DNA of 64,000 nucleotides. Origin: Mycoavidus cysteinexigens_B. Its GTDB lineage: Bacteria > Pseudomonadota > Gammaproteobacteria > Burkholderiales > Burkholderiaceae. Numbering within the stretch: position 1 is the stretch's first letter; each line of letters starts with the position of its first letter. Location: positions 28,563 through 92,562 of the forward strand of contig JASSUG010000009.1 of NCBI GenBank assembly GCA_031963465.1, in the 5' to 3' direction. The notes below the pieces were generated by a model. It was not told the origin of the DNA. It saw nothing but the letters and a program-made list of their open reading frames with translations, and searched no databases. Shown here one piece after another: positions 17,991 to 27,639 of this stretch. The position numbers and the translations under genes were made by a program.

Positions 17991-19024
17991 CGCAATGCAA
18001 GACCAAATACAACCGAAAAGGGTGCGGTAGCGCCCAATTCAGGACTGGCCGATTGCGCACTACCCGTGCCTCTATGGCTCCGCGTTCCAGTGCTGCCATA
18101 AATGCCGTTGCGATGGCCATAATGCCGATTGCAGCAGGCTAGCGGGTCGAGTTCAATCACTGGACAGCCTAACACAACGCTCAATTCATCGATTGTCCTG
18201 CCGGCCATCCGCAACGCCTCAACCTCCCCTGCAATTAAAACATATACAGGCGGGATCATTTTAATCAAGTCATGTAATGCTGTCATAAAAGCCGGGGTAG
18301 CTAAATCAGCAGGTGAAAATTTGCGTTCACGTTCAATCGAACCCCCGCGTAGCAACCACATGCGCCCACTATCCGTACCTAGCCAAATTGCGCCGTAGAA
18401 CATGTCTGTCCGACCGGTCTGCATACCGGCAAAACGACAGGCGCGTAAGGCGGCAGCATCTGCCCCGTCGATTGCATGCAACATCATCCCTGCTTGCGCC
18501 GCGGCTTCAAGCCGCACTTCCACATAGCGACGCGGAGTTGCCACAATGGTGAGCTGATCTGGCGCACCGGCGGGGTCTGCGCGGAACCAATCCACTGATA
18601 ATCCAGCCGCCTCGATACCCGCTAAATGCTCTGCCTGAGCCAACACGGCTGACTCAAGCGCGTCCAGTGCTGTATCAGATTGTGTCGTCATCACGCTCTG
18701 CGGCGCGAGCCTGGCAATCGATAGCTGTTGTAACCATGCCGCCGTAGCCGGCAACGCCATAGCAACGCGGGCAGCAGATAATGCGCGCTTACATCGACAG
18801 GCAAGCAGCGCTTCAGTCAGTGCTGCTGCGATGACCGCAGGCTCCATAAAATCCGCCCCCGTCACCATCCCAGCAGGCAGCGCACAAACGCCAATATGTT
18901 CAATGCGGATTTTTGCGGCAGCCAGCAACCGACGGCTTAGCACCATGACCCGCAATTGCGTGGGACCCACTTCGATCCCTAGTGCAAAACGGCGCGCAAC
19001 GCTAGCCATAGAAATTCGCATCAA
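17978..19024 (-). CDS. PilM-like actin-fold pilus assembly protein
   Basis: 348 aa. Begins with the actin-fold phosphate motif ALGIEVGPTQLRVMVL, continues with VAMALPATAAWLQQL and TIVATPRRYVEVRLEAAAQAGM, and ends in a low-complexity Gly/Ser/His region before FGLALRWM. PilM binds the INLLP peptide of PilN on the cytoplasmic side of the pilus alignment complex. Position at the head of the pilM-N/P-Q-aroK cluster and divergence from ponA are the Burkholderia arrangement. Sequence is divergent, so I rely on context as much as motifs. Confidence 0.75.
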   Translation of the reverse strand: MMRISMASVARRFALGIEVGPTQLRVMVLSRRLLAAAKIRIEHIGVCALPAGMVTGADFMEPAVIAAALTEALLACRCKRALSAARVAMALPATAAWLQQLSIARLAPQSVMTTQSDTALDALESAVLAQAEHLAGIEAAGLSVDWFRADPAGAPDQLTIVATPRRYVEVRLEAAAQAGMMLHAIDGADAAALRACRFAGMQTGRTDMFYGAIWLGTDSGRMWLLRGGSIERERKFSPADLATPAFMTALHDLIKMIPPVYVLIAGEVEALRMAGRTIDELSVVLGCPVIELDPLACCNRHYGHRNGIYGSTGTRSHRGTGSAQSASPELGATAPFSVVFGLALRWML

Positions 19025-19117
19025 GTGTCCTTAAGTTTTAAAATAAAAACTTGCTCTTCATTTATTGACTTAATTTTGTCAAAAAATAGGGACAAGAAAT
19101 ACTCAGCTAAATGGCTA

Positions 19118-19123
19118 TATAAT
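19118..19123 (+). promoter_or_regulatory. possible -10 element for ponA
   Basis: Perfect TATAAT at 19118-19123, 17 bases before the ATG at 19140; no matching -35 at usual spacing. The resulting leader would be about 10 bases and there is no Shine-Dalgarno sequence ahead of either ATG (19140 or 19149). Confidence 0.3.
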
Positions 19124-19139
19124 CCACTGTCCCCCTTTT

Positions 19140-21545
19140 ATGATTTTTATGGCTTCAAAATTTACCCCCTCCTCGCGCCCACGCCCCCCCCCTGCCCGTT
19201 CGCCTTGGCTAGTTCTGTTTCTTTGGTTAAGCGCAGCAGCCGCTACGCTGGCGACAATCGGTACATTGCTGATGGCGTATATGCTGATCGTCATGCTGCC
19301 CAAGCTCCCTTCACTTGAAGCACTGACTGATTACCAGCCCAAAGTGCCGTTGCGAGTCTATACGGCCGATCATGTGCTAATTGGTGAATTTGGTGCCGAG
19401 CGACGCCATCCTGTGCGTTTTGAAGAAATCCCTGAGGTCATGAAAAAAGCCGTGCTCGCCATCGAAGATTTCCGCTTTTACGATCATCACGGCGTTGATT
19501 TCATCAGTATTGTGCGCGCCGGCTTAGCGGATATTTTGCATGGTAGCGCAGCCCAAGGCGCGAGCACCATTACCATGCAAGTTGCGCGCAATTTCTTTTT
19601 ATCAAGCGAAAAAACCTACACGCGCAAACTCTATGAGATGCTGGTCGCCTATCGGATTGAGGCAACGCTGACCAAAGATCAAATCCTTGAGGTCTATATG
19701 AACCAGATTTTTCTGGGTCAGCGTGCCTATGGATTTGCCGCTGCCGCGCGGGTCTATTTTGGCAAAGATCTCAAAGATATCACGGTGGCCGAGGCAGCCA
19801 TGCTAGCTGGACTGCCTAAGGCCCCTTCCGCTTATAACCCAATTGTTAATCCAAAACGGGCAAAAATTCGGCAGACCTATATTTTAAAGCGCATGCATGA
19901 CCTACGATACATTGACGCGGCGCAATATCAGACAGCGTTACAGGAGACCTTGCGAGTCAAAGGCTCCGGTAAAGAATTTAGCGTGCATGCGGAATACGTC
20001 GCAGAAACGGTGCGCCAAATGATGTATGCCCAGTATCAGGATGAAATTTACACGCGTGGGCTTAACGTCGTGACCACGATTGACTCTGCCGAGCAAGATG
20101 CGGCGTACCGAGCAGTCCGTAAAGGCGTCTTAACCTATGAGCGGCGCCAGGGCTATCGTGGGCCAGAAACTTATATTGATTTACCGGCTGAACCAGAAGC
20201 GCGCGATCAAGCCATTGCGAATGCCTTATTGAATGAGCCCGATAATGGAGAACTCAAAGCAGCCGTCGTGGTCGCCGTGCGTACAAAAGAAGTACAGGCC
20301 GAGCTATTAAGTGGCGACACCATCACGATTACCGGTAACGGTTTAGCCTTTGCCGCGCGTGCGCTCACGGCACAAGCACCAAACCCTCAGCGCATCAAGC
20401 CGGGGGCGGTGATTCGGGTCACCCAGGCAGCGAATGCTAATTGGTCAATCACCCAACTCCCTCAGTTAGAAGGCGCGTTGGTATCACTGACCCCGCAAAA
20501 TGGCGCAATCCGCGCCTTAGTCGGCGGCTTTGATTTTAATAAAAATAAATTTAACCATGTCACGCAGGCTTGGCGGCAACCGGGCTCGAGCTTTAAACCC
20601 TTTATTTATGCAGCTTCGCTCGAGAAAGGCTTGGGCCCCGCCACCATCATCAATGATGCTCCGTTGTATTTCCCTGCGACGCAAACCGGTGGCCAGCCTT
20701 GGGAACCCAAAAATTATGGTGGCCGCTATGATGGCCCAATTAACCTACGCACCGCTCTAGCAAAATCAAAAAATCTGGTCTCGATCCGCATCCTAGACTA
20801 TATTGGCCCTAAATATGCGCAAGAGTATCTTACGCGCTTTGGCTTTGACGCCGATAAGCATCCTGCCTATCTGCCCATGGCGCTTGGTGCTGGACTCGTA
20901 ACGCCACTGCAAATGGCTACCGGCTATGCTGTTTTTGCAAATGGCGGCTACCACGTCAACCCGTATTTGATTGCCACTGTCACCGACCAGCGCGGCATCG
21001 TTATTTCACAAGCACAGCCACTGGTTGCCGAACGCAACGCCCCCCGCACCATCAGCGCTCGCAATGCTTACTTGATGACCAACCTATTACATTCTGCGGT
21101 GCAACGAGGCACGGGGGCACGTAGCAATGTACTTCGTCGCGCCGACCTGGCAGGCAAAACTGGCACCACGAATGATTCGCACGACGCTTGGTTTGCCGGC
21201 TTTCAGCATGAGTTGGTCGCAATTTCTTGGCTAGGATATGACCACCCTAAAAGCCTAGGCGATCGAGAAACGGGCAGTGGCCTAGCTCTGCCCATGTGGA
21301 TCGACTACATGAGCCGCGCCTTGCCACGCCTGGCCGTATATTCATGGCCCCGGCCCAGTAGCGGGATTACCGAAATCGACGGTGAGCTTTTTTACGATGA
21401 TTTTTTGCCAGGGCAGGGTTTTGTTGCCCATATTGATACGAGCCAATCCCTGCTTACCGGCGAGGGAGGGGCAATTTCTGGCGCCAACATTGGTGTGAAT
21501 GAGACAGAAAAACAGGATATTATGGACTTGTTTAAGGGTCAATAA
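19140..21545 (+). CDS. mrcA: Penicillin-binding protein 1A, bifunctional
   Basis: 801 aa inner-membrane enzyme that polymerises and cross-links peptidoglycan. One membrane segment at about 22-55; GT51 transglycosylase domain with AIEDFRFYDHHGVD (catalytic Glu) and GASTITMQVARNFFL; transpeptidase with PGSSFKPF (nucleophile Ser483, Lys486), SKN and KTGTTND (Lys673). PBP1A-type insertion between the domains is present. Divergent from the pilus cluster, the family's usual context (ponA/mrcA). Start may be 19140 or 19149 (MASKFTP). Confidence 0.96.
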   Translation: MIFMASKFTPSSRPRPPPARSPWLVLFLWLSAAAATLATIGTLLMAYMLIVMLPKLPSLEALTDYQPKVPLRVYTADHVLIGEFGAERRHPVRFEEIPEVMKKAVLAIEDFRFYDHHGVDFISIVRAGLADILHGSAAQGASTITMQVARNFFLSSEKTYTRKLYEMLVAYRIEATLTKDQILEVYMNQIFLGQRAYGFAAAARVYFGKDLKDITVAEAAMLAGLPKAPSAYNPIVNPKRAKIRQTYILKRMHDLRYIDAAQYQTALQETLRVKGSGKEFSVHAEYVAETVRQMMYAQYQDEIYTRGLNVVTTIDSAEQDAAYRAVRKGVLTYERRQGYRGPETYIDLPAEPEARDQAIANALLNEPDNGELKAAVVVAVRTKEVQAELLSGDTITITGNGLAFAARALTAQAPNPQRIKPGAVIRVTQAANANWSITQLPQLEGALVSLTPQNGAIRALVGGFDFNKNKFNHVTQAWRQPGSSFKPFIYAASLEKGLGPATIINDAPLYFPATQTGGQPWEPKNYGGRYDGPINLRTALAKSKNLVSIRILDYIGPKYAQEYLTRFGFDADKHPAYLPMALGAGLVTPLQMATGYAVFANGGYHVNPYLIATVTDQRGIVISQAQPLVAERNAPRTISARNAYLMTNLLHSAVQRGTGARSNVLRRADLAGKTGTTNDSHDAWFAGFQHELVAISWLGYDHPKSLGDRETGSGLALPMWIDYMSRALPRLAVYSWPRPSSGITEIDGELFYDDFLPGQGFVAHIDTSQSLLTGEGGAISGANIGVNETEKQDIMDLFKGQ

Positions 21546-21559
21546 GATCGCTGAAAGTG

Positions 21560-21586
21560 GCTTGCCGCGCAGTTTAAGGGGCAAGC
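21560..21586. terminator. weak hairpin between ponA and cyaY
   Basis: GCTTGCC (21560-21566) pairs with GGCAAGC (21580-21586) around a 13-base loop, between convergent genes. No T run on either side, so it may be only part of a Rho-dependent end. Confidence 0.3.
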
Positions 21587-21595
21587 GCTCACCCA

Positions 21596-21919
21596 TTAAC
21601 CCTTAGACAACTCAATCGTGACGCCCGCTTGCTCGCTTGCATAGCGTGACAAGGCGGCAAATAATTCAGTGCCATGGCGCGTGTCAAGCCAAACTCCGTC
21701 TTGCTGCCGATAGTGAAAACCGCCGGCTTTCGCAGCCAACCAGATTTCTTGCATGGCCGCTTGTAAATTAACAATGATCTTGCTACCGTCGTCAAACTCC
21801 AGCGTTAATACATTGCCATTGCGCTCATATTCAACCTCAGCCCCGCTCGCATCCAGCGCGGATTCGATTGCATCTAGCGTTGCCTCAGCAAACGCAAGGT
21901 ATTCTTTATGATTGGTCAT
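21596..21919 (-). CDS. cyaY: CyaY, bacterial frataxin
   Basis: 107 aa, standard length. Acidic N-terminal helix (EATLDAIESALDASGAEVEYE), then the frataxin sheet with LTLEFDDGSKIIVNLQAAMQEIWLAAKAGGFHY. Binds iron and modulates the IscS-IscU cysteine desulfurase in Fe-S cluster assembly. Divergent from lptM across about 36 bases, as in Burkholderia. Confidence 0.96.
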   Translation of the reverse strand: MTNHKEYLAFAEATLDAIESALDASGAEVEYERNGNVLTLEFDDGSKIIVNLQAAMQEIWLAAKAGGFHYRQQDGVWLDTRHGTELFAALSRYASEQAGVTIELSKG

Positions 21920-21955
21920 GCTACACTTCCCCGCTTCAATTTTCCGAGTTTAGCT

Positions 21956-22144
21956 ATGCAGACTATTTGCAAAGCCAGTGCAATTGTAGCGGTTTTCGCG
22001 GTGCTTGCCGCTTGTGGGCAACGCGGGGCGCTATATTTGCCAACTGTGCCGCCGTTACCCGCCGCCCCACAGGCGAGCCCGTTAAAAAATACGCCAGCCG
22101 CATCACCCAAGCCACTGGCTTCATCCTCTTCCAGCAGTCACTAA
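21956..22144 (+). CDS. lptM: LptM (YifL-type) small lipoprotein
   Basis: 62 aa. Signal MQTICKASAIVAVFAVLAAC with lipobox LAAC at Cys20, then GQRGALYLP, the conserved CGQKGPLYLP-type motif, and a Pro/Ser tail. In enterobacteria LptM assists maturation of the LPS translocon LptD. The frame opens upstream at 21908, but ATG 21956 opens the signal peptide. Stop codon abuts lysA (TAAATG). Confidence 0.88.
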   Translation: MQTICKASAIVAVFAVLAACGQRGALYLPTVPPLPAAPQASPLKNTPAASPKPLASSSSSSH

Positions 22145-23413
22145 ATGCTTGATAACGCTTTTGAATATATTAACGCCGAACTGCATGCAGAAAGCGTCCC
22201 GCTGACAACGCTGGCACGACAATTTGGCACACCGCTTTACGTTTACTCGCGCGCCGCCTTGACCCGCGCGTATCAAGCGTACGCGCATGCGTGCGCAGGC
22301 CATAACGCAAAGATTTACTATGCCGTCAAAGCCAATAGCAATCTCGCTGTGCTCGATGTCTTTGCAAGGTTAGGAGCAGGCTTTGATATCGTATCAGGCG
22401 GCGAATTAGCGCGTGTGCTCAAGGTGGGCGCACACCCCGACAAAATTGTTTTTTCAGGCGTCGGCAAAAGTGTCAGCGAGATGCAAGCAGCACTGAATGC
22501 AGGCGTCAAATGTTTTAATATCGAATCGCTCCCTGAACTACACCGCTTGCACGACATTGCAGCCAATACAGGTAAAACAGCACGAGTGTCATTGCGCGTC
22601 AATCCCGACGTAGATGCAAAAACGCATGCGTATATTTCGACCGGGCTTAAGTCAAATAAATTTGGCATTGCTTTTGATGAAGCGCGTGCGGCCTATCGCA
22701 CAGCGGCGTCAATGAAATCGCTCGAAATCATCGGTATCGACTGCCATATTGGCTCACAAATCACCGACATTGCGCCTTATCTCGATGCGCTAGATAAAAT
22801 GCTCGAGCTGATTGAATCGATTGAAGCAGACGGCATCAAAATTTCTCATCTCGATATGGGGGGCGGCCTTGGCATTTGCTATGACACCGAAACGCCGCCA
22901 GCGATTAGCACGTTTGTGCACACTCTGCTGAGTCACCTTACCAAGCGCGGTCACGGACACCGTGAAATTCTATTTGAGCCAGGCCGCTCATTAGTTGGCA
23001 ATGCAGGTATCTTGCTGACAAAAGTTGAATATTTAAAACCTGGCGCGGCTAAGAATTTTGCGATTGTAGATGCCGGTATGAATGATCTTGCTCGGCCCGC
23101 AATGTATCAAGCCTATCATGACTTAATCCCGGTTCTTCAACACCGCGACAACACGCCACCGGTGCTCTACGATGTGGTCGGGCCGGTTTGCGAAAGTGGC
23201 GATTGGCTTGGTCGCGATAGGACTCTGGCTCTTAAGTCTGGAGATTTACTGGCTGCGCGCTCGGCTGGCGCGTATAGCTTTGCGATGAGTTCAAATTACA
23301 ATACGCGGCCACGCGCGGCGGAAGTGATGGTGGCAGGGGAACACGCCTATTTAGTGCGTGCGCGCGAAACAGTTGAAGAATTATTCGCGGCTGAAATAAG
23401 ACTGCCGGATTAG
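22145..23413 (+). CDS. lysA: Diaminopimelate decarboxylase
   Basis: 422 aa. PLP enzyme that decarboxylates meso-DAP to lysine. PLP lysine in YYAVKANSN (Lys62), FDIVSGGEL, the glycine-rich phosphate loop MGGGLGI, and the second-subunit catalytic motif GPVCESGDWL, followed by GAYSFAMSSNYN. Immediately follows lptM with no spacer. Conserved ponA-cyaY-lptM-lysA block. Confidence 0.97.
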   Translation: MLDNAFEYINAELHAESVPLTTLARQFGTPLYVYSRAALTRAYQAYAHACAGHNAKIYYAVKANSNLAVLDVFARLGAGFDIVSGGELARVLKVGAHPDKIVFSGVGKSVSEMQAALNAGVKCFNIESLPELHRLHDIAANTGKTARVSLRVNPDVDAKTHAYISTGLKSNKFGIAFDEARAAYRTAASMKSLEIIGIDCHIGSQITDIAPYLDALDKMLELIESIEADGIKISHLDMGGGLGICYDTETPPAISTFVHTLLSHLTKRGHGHREILFEPGRSLVGNAGILLTKVEYLKPGAAKNFAIVDAGMNDLARPAMYQAYHDLIPVLQHRDNTPPVLYDVVGPVCESGDWLGRDRTLALKSGDLLAARSAGAYSFAMSSNYNTRPRAAEVMVAGEHAYLVRARETVEELFAAEIRLPD

Positions 23414-23430
23414 GTCAGACTCCTCAGTAC

Positions 23431-24777
23431 TTACGAAATCAGCCCTAGTAAAACTATTGCAACTGTAATAGTAAGCGCTCCCCCTAGGCGAGTTGCCATT
23501 TGCGCAAACGGCATAAGCTGTAGGCGATTAGCTGAGGTGAGGATAGCCACGTCACCAATACCTCCCATGCCACTATGGCAAGCATTAATAATTGCCCCTT
23601 CAATCGGATAAAGGCCCACCCAACGACCTACAAAAAATCCAACCGTAATAAGGGCGAGCACCGTCACGACAATGGTGATGATATTCGCCAAATTAAAAGC
23701 CGCTAATAAGTCACTCCAGGAGGTAATCGTGATCCCAATCGCAAAGAGCAGTGGATACGTGGCTGTCGTTGAAAAAAAGCGATAAACCGTGTGTGCTCCA
23801 TCTTCTAATTTAGGTGAAACCGCATAAGTCAGCTTAGCGAGCACCGCAAGAAAAAGCATCGTAACGGGAGCCGGCAAGCCAATAAGTTTATGCGTGAGGA
23901 TACCCAGGATATAGAGCGTAATTGCGATCATGCCCGCCGCAGCAATATTTTCAACCGAAGCCACGGCAGTATGATTTGGCTTGAATAACTCACCATTATC
24001 GTCGATATGCAAACGGCCATTTCCGGTATAACAGGGGTAACGTTTACCGAGATGATTGAGCAAGCCAGCGCAGATAATAGCGGTTAAATTACCCAGCATC
24101 ACAACAGGTAGAATCTGCGCGAATAGCTGCTGTTGTGGCAAATTCATAATATCGGCATAACCTAGGGTAAGAGGCACAGCCCCTTCACCGATACCGCCAG
24201 CCATAATAGGGATAACAATATAAAAAAAAGTCCGATGTGCGTCCAAGCCAAAAGCCATGCCAGTAATGGTCCCCAAGATGGCAGCGGCAATGGAGCCAGC
24301 GGCAAGAGGGAGGAAGATTTTAGCGAAACCTCGCACAATGGTTAAGCGGTCCATACTGAGAATACTGCCAACGACCACACAAGCGATAAATAGATACAGG
24401 ATGTTGGTTGATTGCCAGAAATTATTGATTGAGCTAACTAATTCGTTAGGTAGTCGTTTGTAATAAACAAGGCAGGATGGGAGAAAGGTCGTGACGATAA
24501 CAGGCCCACCAATCTGACATAGGCCTGGAATTCGTGCGCCCAATTCAGCGCAGGTAAAGCCCATTACGGCAAGCAGCGCGATCATGATTGAGATATCGGT
24601 AGTGACTTTCCCCAATGCCAAAAAGACGCCCAAGCAAACAAAAGTAACGCAATACACCGGCAGCGGAATGATACCGATACGCATGTCCATCCATTGCCAC
24701 CGTGGGGTGCACCTGAATGAGAAGCGAAACATACCTGTTCCGGGCCACCGTAGAAAGTATCGCTGCTTTTTGTGCAT
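23431..24777 (-). CDS. 2-hydroxycarboxylate symporter (2HCT/CitS-MaeN family)
   Basis: Up to 448 aa, polytopic. Both family GGxG re-entrant motifs are present: MAGGIGEGAVPLT near the middle and NACHSGMGGIGDVAILTSA near the end. The family takes up citrate or malate, usually with Na+. The first 30 residues are unlike a transporter and lack a Shine-Dalgarno sequence; a start at Met16 (24732) or Met30/32, just before RIGIIPLPVY, is likelier. Divergent from the LysR gene, which probably regulates it. Not part of the usual lysA neighbourhood, so acquired or rearranged. Confidence 0.88.
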   Translation of the reverse strand: MHKKQRYFLRWPGTGMFRFSFRCTPRWQWMDMRIGIIPLPVYCVTFVCLGVFLALGKVTTDISIMIALLAVMGFTCAELGARIPGLCQIGGPVIVTTFLPSCLVYYKRLPNELVSSINNFWQSTNILYLFIACVVVGSILSMDRLTIVRGFAKIFLPLAAGSIAAAILGTITGMAFGLDAHRTFFYIVIPIMAGGIGEGAVPLTLGYADIMNLPQQQLFAQILPVVMLGNLTAIICAGLLNHLGKRYPCYTGNGRLHIDDNGELFKPNHTAVASVENIAAAGMIAITLYILGILTHKLIGLPAPVTMLFLAVLAKLTYAVSPKLEDGAHTVYRFFSTTATYPLLFAIGITITSWSDLLAAFNLANIITIVVTVLALITVGFFVGRWVGLYPIEGAIINACHSGMGGIGDVAILTSANRLQLMPFAQMATRLGGALTITVAIVLLGLIS

Positions 24778-25157
24778 AAAGATGGTGTGATCAACATGAA
24801 CGAAGTAGCTAGGCTATCTCCCTCCATTCCTAAGCAACAATAGCTGCGCCCCTTTGACGTCATTGCCCTTTGATCAATGCCTCAAAGCTATTCATAATTT
24901 CTTCCATATCTTGATCTTTGCCTTCCTTAGATAGCTTGGGTAACGCCGGATATTCTGTAACTAATGCAGCCACCTGGATAACTCAAGACATAAAATAATT
25001 TCAGATTCGCTTTGTAATAGTTCGGCTTTCTTATATAAAATTAATTAAATTAAATCCAGCCATTGCTCAATAACGCTAATATAGTAAGTTATCGCAAGTA
25101 GATCTTGCGCCATCGTCAGTATCAAAAAGGCGCACGAGATTTTTAAGAGAGAGCAAA
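24778..25157. other. intergenic region 2HCT symporter / LysR
   Basis: 380 bases between divergent genes. The half near the transporter holds coding debris (24860-24973); the half near the LysR gene is A+T-rich (about 25020-25075, with AATTAATTAAATTAAAT) and would be the place for a LysR-type operator, though I cannot define one. Confidence 0.4.
24860..24973 (-). pseudogene. possible gene remnant, C-terminal end
   Basis: A 37-codon frame from GTG 24973 to TGA 24860 reads like protein (VAALVTEYPALPKLSKEGKD, later EEIMNSFEALIKGQ). An in-frame stop lies three codons upstream of the GTG. It is too short and cut off to be a normal gene; I take it as the tail of a lost gene. I do not recognise the family. 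It could also be a small intact ORF. Confidence 0.3.
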
Positions 25158-26069
25158 ATGAAAGGCATCAATCAGAGACGAATGCACTATTTCTATGAAG
25201 TATTAATGTGCGGTTCAATCCGTGCAGCTTCAGACAAATTAAATACTTGTGGCTCGGTAATTACACGTCAGATTAAAATTTTAGAAGAAGAGCTAGCTAT
25301 TATGCTATTTGAACGGCGACCCCATGGCATGATACCGACTGAAGCAGCACAAGGATTACTCCAATATTATCGAGGATGTTGCGCACAGCTTGAAATCTTA
25401 GAGGCTTATTTCCAAGAATTACGGGGCTTACAACGCGGCAATATCATCGTTGCTGCAAGCGAAGGATTTATTGACACATTCATGGACAATGTTCTAAATG
25501 ACTTTTGCCGTCAGTATCCGAAATTGAATATTGATATAGAACTCACGCCTGTCAATGAGGTTGTGTCCAGAGTCGCTGAAGATGCTGCGCATATTGGATT
25601 AGCCTACAATCCTCCAACTCACCCCAATATTCGTTATCGTGCAAGCGCTCGACAACCTGTGTGTCTACTTGTAGATCGCAATCATCCACTCACAGCAAAA
25701 TCTAGCGCCATTACTTTGGGTGAGGCAATCCAATATCCTCTTGGACTCATGCCTGCGTCATTCGGATTAAGGCAAATTCTACAATTATTAGAAATTTCCG
25801 AGAAAATCCGGCTAACTCCGATACTAACGACAAACTCCCTTGCTATTCTAAAAAAATTTGTCAAAGATAGCCATGGCGTAACGTTTATGCCCGCTTTTGC
25901 AGCGTACCGTGAGATTAAGGCTGATGAACTCGTTGCGCTTGAAATCGACAACGCAATTCTCGCCGCGGCAGAAACTCGCGCGATTGTCAGGCTTGGCCGC
26001 CCTCTTTCAGCCGCTGTTAATAAATTACTCAGGCTGATCATCGCGAAATTACCTCTCTTCGAAAGCTGA
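25158..26069 (+). CDS. LysR-family transcriptional regulator
   Basis: 303 aa. Winged helix-turn-helix at 1-62 (RRMHYFYEVLMCGSIRAASDKLNTCGSVITRQIKILEEELAIMLFER in essence), then a LysR substrate-binding domain from about 90. Shine-Dalgarno AGAGAG just before the ATG. Divergent from the 2HCT symporter and convergent, 4 bases apart, with the M81 peptidase gene. Likely controls the surrounding transport and catabolic genes in response to a small carboxylate or peptide-like inducer; that is inference from position. Confidence 0.92.
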   Translation: MKGINQRRMHYFYEVLMCGSIRAASDKLNTCGSVITRQIKILEEELAIMLFERRPHGMIPTEAAQGLLQYYRGCCAQLEILEAYFQELRGLQRGNIIVAASEGFIDTFMDNVLNDFCRQYPKLNIDIELTPVNEVVSRVAEDAAHIGLAYNPPTHPNIRYRASARQPVCLLVDRNHPLTAKSSAITLGEAIQYPLGLMPASFGLRQILQLLEISEKIRLTPILTTNSLAILKKFVKDSHGVTFMPAFAAYREIKADELVALEIDNAILAAAETRAIVRLGRPLSAAVNKLLRLIIAKLPLFES

Positions 26070-26072
26070 TGC

Positions 26073-27578
26073 TTAGCCGACGCTACACAGACTTTCAAAT
26101 GCAATCCCCCCCGGACTTATACGAATACCTGGCGTCAGACGTGTCCAAGCAAATTCAACCGGATCAGCAAATAACATGCCTGGCGCTTTCGCAATTAAAA
26201 TTGCTTCAGCAATAGGTTCAAAGTCTGCGCGGAAATGAACCGAACTCTTATTCACTAGGATTTTCATGTTCTCAGGTTGCACACCCGCTATTCGATATAA
26301 ATTACGGTCGATCATCTGTGCTTTTAGCGAGCTAACAACTACCCGGATATCATCTATTTTCAAACATGCAACGGGCCCAAGCTCTATTTTCATCCCATGT
26401 AGCATTGGGCCATCGAACTGGCCGCTACCATCCGATAAATATTCAACACGAAATGTCGCTCGCAGCGGAGTATCGCCCGTAATACCAGACTGACCACCCA
26501 GAGTCAGCGTAATTTGCTTACCGACACCTGCACGGTGGGCAGCTGCTGCAGCTTGCGGATCATAAATCAAACCAATTGCCGCTTGCTTAGCTCTACAATC
26601 AATCAGCGCTCGCAGCATACCCATCGTATCCGAACTACCACCTGCACCTGGATTATCCTGCGTGTCGGCTATCACAACAGGGCGTGTCGCATTGATGGAG
26701 AGACGCTGCGCTTCTCTTACCGCTTCTTTAGGCCCCCAAAACTGTACAGTCCACTCAAGTTCGCGCGCCACAATGTCCTCGAACAACCTATCTATGGCTT
26801 TTTCGATGGCTCTATTGTCAAGCCCATAGCCCCATAACACAGGCCCGCATTCAGCGAAATCAGCGGCTGGAAAGCCAGGGGCAAAGGATAAAGAAACAAT
26901 GGTCTCTCTTTCTAGTGATGAGAGTTGCTGGTATACACTGCGCGCAGGCTCAAACAACGTACTCATACTATTAATTGGTATCAAAAATGGTAAGCGGCGA
27001 CTCACCCCATGCAATTTCTTGCCATTAGAAATAAGCTCTTCCAGCATGACTGCCGCGCGCTCACCAGTTTGAGCCATATCGACATGCGGATACGTACGAA
27101 ACGCCACTAAACCGTCTGCATTTTTTAGCATTTTATCCGTAACATTGGCGTGTAAATCAAGGCTTGCAACAATTGGCCGATGAGGGCCCACCACATGTCT
27201 TAATCGTGCAAGTAATTCACCCTCGCCATCATCAATATGTTCAGCAACCATTGCACCATGCAGATCAAGATAAATCGCATCGAAGTCATTTGCTTTTGCC
27301 GCAGCAATGATCTCACCAGCAATCCGCTCATAGGCGGCTTCCGTCACATGCGCGGACGGACTTGCGCCGGCCCAAATAATCGGAATTAACTGGTGGCCTT
27401 TACTTTCCATTTTGTTAATAAAACCACCGATAGGAATATTTACAGTGCGCAAAGTGAGCACATCTGCACCGCGCGATAAGGCAGGAAAATATTCTCCAAG
27501 AACAAAATTTTCATACGCAGCCTTCGAGCGCGCGAATGTATTGGTTTCGTGCTGGAATCCAGCAATCAGTATGCGCAT
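26073..27578 (-). CDS. M81-family metallopeptidase (MlrC-like)
   Basis: 501 aa. Starts MRILIAGFQHETNTFA, the M81 family N-terminus, with metal-site motifs IYLDLHGAM, ASLDLHANV and RTYPHVDMAQTGERA, and the C-terminal domain opening DTQDNPGAGGSSDT. MlrC of Sphingomonas cleaves linear microcystin products, but most relatives are small-peptide or amidase-like enzymes of unknown substrate found next to transporters. Followed in the operon sense by nothing; the MFS transporter gene lies 61 bases upstream and is probably cotranscribed. Confidence 0.9.
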   Translation of the reverse strand: MRILIAGFQHETNTFARSKAAYENFVLGEYFPALSRGADVLTLRTVNIPIGGFINKMESKGHQLIPIIWAGASPSAHVTEAAYERIAGEIIAAAKANDFDAIYLDLHGAMVAEHIDDGEGELLARLRHVVGPHRPIVASLDLHANVTDKMLKNADGLVAFRTYPHVDMAQTGERAAVMLEELISNGKKLHGVSRRLPFLIPINSMSTLFEPARSVYQQLSSLERETIVSLSFAPGFPAADFAECGPVLWGYGLDNRAIEKAIDRLFEDIVARELEWTVQFWGPKEAVREAQRLSINATRPVVIADTQDNPGAGGSSDTMGMLRALIDCRAKQAAIGLIYDPQAAAAAHRAGVGKQITLTLGGQSGITGDTPLRATFRVEYLSDGSGQFDGPMLHGMKIELGPVACLKIDDIRVVVSSLKAQMIDRNLYRIAGVQPENMKILVNKSSVHFRADFEPIAEAILIAKAPGMLFADPVEFAWTRLTPGIRISPGGIAFESLCSVG

Positions 27579-27639
27579 GCCAAATCCTTTGCCAAACCAG
27601 TCATAGATATAAGGTTTTATTTGAAAACGTTAGGAATAC

